21,186 nt of DNA from Bacteroidales bacterium (GTDB lineage: Bacteria; Bacteroidota; Bacteroidia; Bacteroidales; DTU049), in the NCBI GenBank assembly GCA_018432645.1, contig JAHDSP010000344.1, positions 1-21,186 on the forward strand, given 5' to 3'. The notes below the pieces were generated by a model that did no database searches, was not told the DNA's origin, and was given only the letters and a program-made list of their open reading frames with translations. Of this stretch, positions 16,674 through 21,186 are shown one piece after another; position 1 is the stretch's first letter; the number at the start of each line of letters is the position of its first letter. Both the position numbers and the translations under genes were made by a program.

Positions 16674-16681
16674 CAAAATTA
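16674..16681 (-). promoter_or_regulatory. aroC promoter -7 element (TAATTTTG)
   Basis: On the minus strand TAATTTTG fits TAnnTTTG and ends 17 bases before the ATG at 16656. This spacing supports the ATG over the TTG upstream. Confidence 0.6.
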
Positions 16682-16705
16682 AATTATTATTTGATAAATT
16701 ATATA

Positions 16706-16713
16706 TATATTTG
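16706..16713 (+). promoter_or_regulatory. -7 element for the type IX cargo gene (TATATTTG)
   Basis: TATATTTG fits TAnnTTTG and ends 28 bases before the ATG at 16742. It shares the 85-base divergent gap with the aroC promoter. Confidence 0.5.
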
Positions 16714-16741
16714 TATTTAATTTGTAAATAATAATATTTTA

Positions 16742-19700
16742 ATGGATTTTAAAAATATTATTGGTATATTTATATTTTTCATTTTATTTTCAGTGATGTT
16801 GCTTGCTCAAAATTTCACAGAATTGACCTTTGTTGAAAATAAAGGTCAATGGAATGAAGAAGTAAAATATAAAACTAATATAGGACTTAGTGACATTTAT
16901 ATTACAACAAAAAGTATTAAAATCAATTTAATAGATCCATCTTTTAGTGATTCTATCTATCATAGAAAAATGCATGCTCCTAACGATAAGCAACAAAAAC
17001 AGTTACCTTTAACAATAAAAGGTCATGTACTAGAAATAGAATTTAATAATGCTAATATCCCATCATTCGAAAGTAAAGATTCTATGCCATACTATTTAAA
17101 TTATTATTGGGGTAATAATTCTGATAAATGGGCTACTAAGATTCATCCAGTGAGAATAATAAAAATGCGTGAATTATATGATGGCACAGATGCTTTGATT
17201 ACCAGTAGGAATGGTAATTTAGCAATAGATTTTTATTTATCACCATATGCAAAGCTTAGAAATATTAGTTTTTCTATTTTAGGAGTAGAAAATATAAAAC
17301 TGAATGATAGCGTAATCACTATTCCCACTACGGTAGGAGTGTTGCAATTAAAAGCCCCAAGAGCTTTTCAAAATGATAGAGAAATACCGATAAAATATAA
17401 GATAAAAGGCAATAATATTTCATTTGTTTTGCCAGAAGGTTATGATAAAAGCAAAGAGCTGCATATAGATCCAGATATTATGTTTTGTTCTTACTCTGGG
17501 GCTACTTCAGATAATTGGGGTTATACAGCTACATATGATAAACAGGGTTTTTTATACACGGGAGGAAATAGTTTCGACATGGGATATCCTACTACCCTTG
17601 GTGCTTATGATACAATATTTAATGGGAATGTAGATGCGGTAGTGTCTAAATATGATACTACGGGATCATTTTTAATATATAGTACTTATCTGGGAGGTAG
17701 CGGTTATGAAGTGCCCATAAGTATGGTAACAAATGATTTAGATGAATTGTATGTCCTTACTATTACTGGCTCTAGCGATTATCCATATTCTACTGGCTGC
17801 TTTGATTCTACTTTTAATGGAGGAACAAATTATATATTGACTCAAGTGATAAACTATACTAATGGAAGTGATTTAGGTATAACTGCTTTTTCTCCTGATG
17901 GTACAGCATTAATAGCCTCTACCTATGTGGGTGGCACAGCTAATGATGGATTAAATGCTGCTACTCCATTATTACATAATTATGCAGATGATGCTAGAGG
18001 AGAGATTATATTAGGTAAGAATAATGAAGTTTACATAGCTGGCAGTACATATTCAAATGATTTTCCTACTACTACTAATACATTTCAACCTACTCCATCT
18101 TTAGGACAGAAAGGTTTTGTTACTTGTTTAGATAGATATCTATCTCAAATTATGTGGAGTAGCTATTTTGATGGCAATGGTCATGATGCTATTTATAGCA
18201 TTTTCCTAGGTAGACAAGATGCTATTTATATAGCAGGTGGCACTACTAGTAGTGATTTACCTACAACTAGCAATGCAATAATGCAAAATTTTCAAGGTGA
18301 CGTTGATGGATTTATTGCTAGAATTAGTAATAATGGTGCTTTTCTAAATGCTTGCACATATTTTGGTACTCCTCAGTATGATCAAGTCTTTTTTGTGAGA
18401 ACTGATAAATATGATAATGTTTACATATTTGGCCAATCAAATAATGCAACAAATTTATTAGTGCAAAATGCTGGATGGTACACTCCATCTGGTGGGCAAT
18501 TCATTACAAAATTGAATAAATATTTAACTAATACTTACTGGTCTACAAGATTTGGTACTACACCAGGATTTATAAATCTTAGTCCATCTGCATTAACAGT
18601 AGATTATTGTAACAATATTTATTTATCTGGATGGGGTGGCCCCCTGAATGGAGGCAGTACAAGTGGGTTACCTATTACTCCAGATGCTTTTCAGACTAGT
18701 ACTGACGGTAATGATTTCTATTTCCTATCAATAGACCAAGATGCTGCTACATTATTATTTGCTTCATATTTTGGTGGCAATATTAGTATGGAGCACGTAG
18801 ATGGTGGCACTAGTCGCTTTGATAGGCTAGGTCGTCTATACCAATCTATATGTGCAGGGTGTGGCAGTCATAGTGATCTGCCTACTACTACTGGTGCTTG
18901 GTCCAATACTAATAATTCTTTTAATTGCAATAATGGTGTTGTGAAAATAGATTTTCATCTACCTGCAATTGTAGCTGATTTTAATGCACCTAATATAGTG
19001 TGTCTGCCTGATAGCGTGCATTTTATTAATATTAGTCATATACCCTCCACTAGCAACCCTACTTTTCATTGGAATTTTGGTGATGGCTTTTCATCTAATC
19101 TTATGAATCCTACACATTATTACTCTAATGCTGGTGTATATACTGTTACCTTAATTGTAAGCGATCTTACTAGCTGTAATGGATCAGATACAATACAAAA
19201 AACTATTACCGTTTTAAATAATTCTACTGATACATTAAGTAATATTCAATTGTGTCTAGGACAATCTGCTAATATCGGTATAACTTCTCTACCAGCTCAA
19301 GGACTCACATATTTGTGGACACCTTCTGATTATTTATCAAATCCAAATATCAGCGATCCTATAGCTAATCCTCCTCATGACACTACATACACACTATTAA
19401 TAACAGGAGGTGAATGCTCACAAACATTTATTCAGCATGTAGATGTTATAAATTTGACTGCCGATGCTGGAAATGATACCTCTATTTGTTTATCTCCTAT
19501 TACTTTGTATGGAAGTGGTAGTGGTGATACGACATTATATTACATTTGGTCTTCAAATAATAATTTTACAGATACTCTAAATAGTTCTCTTTCAAATAAT
19601 TTTGCTACTATTCATGCAACTGATAGCCATACTTATTATCTACAAGTAACTAATGGATTGTGCTACGACATAGATAGTGTAAAAATTAATTTTTTTCAAA

Positions 19701-20674
19701 TAAGTACAAATCATACTATTCAAAATACTTCATGCTTTGGCTCTTGTGATGGTAATGCTACTATTACTGTCGATACTGCACATTTCCCAGTTACTTATAA
19801 TTGGAGTAATTGGTTAGATAGTTCATTTATAGATTCATTATGTGCTGGCACATATTACTTTACTATTACAGATGCTACTGGCTGCATTAAATATGATTCA
19901 ATATTAATTAATAGTCCACCACAGCTAATAGCAAATATAAATAGCTCTCCAGAAACTTGTTTTAATGCATGTAATGGATCTTTAAGCATCTCAGCTAGTG
20001 GAGGCACTCCGCCATATTCATATCAATGGTCTAATGGACTTAATAGCCAATATATTAATAATTTATGTGTGGGAGAATATTTATGCACAGTCACAGATGC
20101 GAATAATTGTAAAACTTTTAATAGTGATTCAGTAGTTTTGAACTATATTTTCGCTAATGCAACAGCATGGGTAGATAATGATACCATCTATCAAGGTCAA
20201 TCTACTACCATCCATGCTACTAATTATTCTAATGTTACTTATCAATGGTCTCCAGCATCATATCTAGATGATCCTTATAAACCTTCTACTATAGCTACTC
20301 CACCACATTCTATTACTTACATTATAATGATGGATGATGGCAGTGGTTGTTATTATTATGATACAATAAATATAGTTGTGATAGAAGTTTTTTGTGAGGA
20401 ACCCTATATTTACATTCCTAATAGCTTCACTCCTAATGGGGATAATTTAAATGATGTATTGTATGTTCACGGGAATTACATAGAATCTATGTATTTAGCT
20501 ATATATAATCGTTGGGGGCAAAAAGTTTTCGAGACTAATAATAAATACATAGGTTGGGATGGATCCTATAATGGTGAGCCTGCTCCTCCTGGTGTATATG
20601 ATTATTATTTAGAAGTTTATTGTTTTAATGAGCAAAAATTTCAAAAAAAAGGGAATATTACTTTACTTAGATGA
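16742..20674 (+). CDS. Type IX secretion cargo: beta-propeller, PKD and SprB repeats, type B C-terminal domain
   Basis: The 1310-residue secreted protein starts with a signal peptide (about 1-23, VMLLAQ). Then come a domain opening with ENKGQW (32-37) and a beta-propeller-like region of SBBP-type repeats (about 253-740) with repeated TYLGGSGYE and TYVGGTAND style blocks. A PKD domain with WNFGDG (777-782) follows. Two SprB-type repeats begin near Cys998 and Cys1073, each running into a LC.GEY or LC.GTY strand and TDA..C. The last 92 residues are a type B sorting domain (FTPNGD 1229-1234, YNRWG 1255-1259, WDG 1272-1274), which sends the protein through the type IX system. It probably ends up on the cell surface as an adhesin or motility-related protein. 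Its stop overlaps the next start by ATGA, tying it to the PorP/SprF-like gene. Confidence 0.93.
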   Translation: MDFKNIIGIFIFFILFSVMLLAQNFTELTFVENKGQWNEEVKYKTNIGLSDIYITTKSIKINLIDPSFSDSIYHRKMHAPNDKQQKQLPLTIKGHVLEIEFNNANIPSFESKDSMPYYLNYYWGNNSDKWATKIHPVRIIKMRELYDGTDALITSRNGNLAIDFYLSPYAKLRNISFSILGVENIKLNDSVITIPTTVGVLQLKAPRAFQNDREIPIKYKIKGNNISFVLPEGYDKSKELHIDPDIMFCSYSGATSDNWGYTATYDKQGFLYTGGNSFDMGYPTTLGAYDTIFNGNVDAVVSKYDTTGSFLIYSTYLGGSGYEVPISMVTNDLDELYVLTITGSSDYPYSTGCFDSTFNGGTNYILTQVINYTNGSDLGITAFSPDGTALIASTYVGGTANDGLNAATPLLHNYADDARGEIILGKNNEVYIAGSTYSNDFPTTTNTFQPTPSLGQKGFVTCLDRYLSQIMWSSYFDGNGHDAIYSIFLGRQDAIYIAGGTTSSDLPTTSNAIMQNFQGDVDGFIARISNNGAFLNACTYFGTPQYDQVFFVRTDKYDNVYIFGQSNNATNLLVQNAGWYTPSGGQFITKLNKYLTNTYWSTRFGTTPGFINLSPSALTVDYCNNIYLSGWGGPLNGGSTSGLPITPDAFQTSTDGNDFYFLSIDQDAATLLFASYFGGNISMEHVDGGTSRFDRLGRLYQSICAGCGSHSDLPTTTGAWSNTNNSFNCNNGVVKIDFHLPAIVADFNAPNIVCLPDSVHFINISHIPSTSNPTFHWNFGDGFSSNLMNPTHYYSNAGVYTVTLIVSDLTSCNGSDTIQKTITVLNNSTDTLSNIQLCLGQSANIGITSLPAQGLTYLWTPSDYLSNPNISDPIANPPHDTTYTLLITGGECSQTFIQHVDVINLTADAGNDTSICLSPITLYGSGSGDTTLYYIWSSNNNFTDTLNSSLSNNFATIHATDSHTYYLQVTNGLCYDIDSVKINFFQISTNHTIQNTSCFGSCDGNATITVDTAHFPVTYNWSNWLDSSFIDSLCAGTYYFTITDATGCIKYDSILINSPPQLIANINSSPETCFNACNGSLSISASGGTPPYSYQWSNGLNSQYINNLCVGEYLCTVTDANNCKTFNSDSVVLNYIFANATAWVDNDTIYQGQSTTIHATNYSNVTYQWSPASYLDDPYKPSTIATPPHSITYIIMMDDGSGCYYYDTINIVVIEVFCEEPYIYIPNSFTPNGDNLNDVLYVHGNYIESMYLAIYNRWGQKVFETNNKYIGWDGSYNGEPAPPGVYDYYLEVYCFNEQKFQKKGNITLLR

Positions 20675-21186
20675 GAAAATTTTTAATTTCATTTTGTTTG
20701 TTTTTTTCTGTCATATCTCTGCAATGTCAAGATATACATTGGAGCCAAATATTGCAAAATGAAACTTTCAGAAATCCAGCTCAGATAGGACTCAATTCTA
20801 ATATTTTTCGTTTATATACTTCTGCTAAATTGCAATGGTACTCTGTTACTAAACCTTATCAAACTTATATGATTTCTGCTGATGGGCAAATATTAAAAAG
20901 AGTGCCTCACATGGATCAATTAGGTGGTAATTTGATGGTTTTTAGAGAATTCGCTGGAGATGCCAGCTATGGTACTACTTCTATTGCCTTGGGCTTATCT
21001 TATACTAAAGGGTTAGAGGGTAAATTTTTTCACGTTCTCAGTTTAGGATTACAAGGTTGGTACAATTTCAAATCTTTTGATTTTACTAAATTGCATTTTG
21101 GAGATCAGTTTAATGGCAATATATATGACCCTAATCTACAAACTAATGAGCAATACATTGATGAAAAATTTTCATATTTCACTATG
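20671..21186 (+). CDS. PorP/SprF-like outer-membrane protein, N-terminal part (3' end outside the window)
   Basis: An open frame of 172 codons starts at the ATG that overlaps the stop of the cargo gene and runs off the right edge. It has a signal peptide (hydrophobic to about residue 19, ISLQCQ). HWSQILQNETFRNPAQIG follows, where the NPA motif is the usual start of PorP/SprF proteins. Next come RLYTSAKLQWYSV and amphipathic strands such as SIALGLSYTKGLEGKFFHVLSLGLQGWYNF, as in an outer-membrane beta-barrel. In Flavobacterium, SprF is needed to export SprB, and SprF-like genes often pair with type B cargo genes. The overlap suggests this protein is dedicated to the cargo upstream. The missing 3' end prevents a length check. 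Confidence 0.85.
   Translation, partial: MRKFLISFCLFFSVISLQCQDIHWSQILQNETFRNPAQIGLNSNIFRLYTSAKLQWYSVTKPYQTYMISADGQILKRVPHMDQLGGNLMVFREFAGDASYGTTSIALGLSYTKGLEGKFFHVLSLGLQGWYNFKSFDFTKLHFGDQFNGNIYDPNLQTNEQYIDEKFSYFTM

Noticed and set aside
17500..18960. CRISPR-like or DNA tandem repeats in the cargo gene
   Set aside because: The repetition is in protein motifs of a propeller and the DNA units are neither exact nor evenly spaced.

Overview
The window is a chromosomal segment of an AT-rich member of the Bacteroidota. Four signs support this. It encodes a type IX secretion cargo with a type B (gliding-motility-associated) C-terminal domain next to a PorP/SprF-like gene. It carries the order guaB, PpiC-type foldase, SurA-like foldase, MoxR. 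It has a lipoprotein that resembles DUF4831. Most transcription units begin with a TAnnTTTG -7 element and no Shine-Dalgarno sequence is apparent. I cannot place it below phylum.

Layout. 1-577: the C-terminal part of an IS1595-like transposase that runs off the left edge. 828-6661: a plus-strand operon of guaB (IMP dehydrogenase), two periplasmic parvulin-type foldases and a MoxR ATPase. 6738-8540: a minus-strand pair, a DUF4831-like lipoprotein followed by a YcbL/glyoxalase II-like metallohydrolase. 8743-10533: a CLC-family chloride transporter with a CBS pair, divergent from that pair. 10608-11615: a full-length IS1595-like transposase paralogue on the minus strand. 11800-15347: topA with an overlapping, degenerate arginase-fold gene. 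15348-15660: a 313-base gene-free convergent region rich in palindromes. 15661-16656: an atypical aroC on the minus strand. 16742-21186: a 1310-residue type IX cargo overlapping, by ATGA, a PorP/SprF-like gene cut by the right edge.

Most genes are housekeeping or envelope functions: GMP synthesis, outer-membrane protein folding, supercoiling control, aromatic amino acid synthesis, anion transport and surface protein export. The two foldases would serve the outer-membrane and exported proteins, and the cargo and SprF-like pair looks like a secretion module.

The most unusual items are these. (1) Two diverged IS1595-like proteins lack the expected D-D-N catalytic residues in my by-eye alignment. 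The complete copy is intact and has a host-style promoter, so domestication is possible. (2) A dense set of palindromes lies between the arginase-like gene and aroC, including a perfect 14-bp hairpin. (3) Two operon ends share a short sequence, TTGAGATAAG, followed in each case by a bulged hairpin. (4) Promoters sit at a nearly constant distance from start codons, implying very short leaders. (5) Key residues have changed in the CLC transporter, the arginase-like protein and AroC. I found no CRISPR array, tRNA, rRNA or clear defence system.
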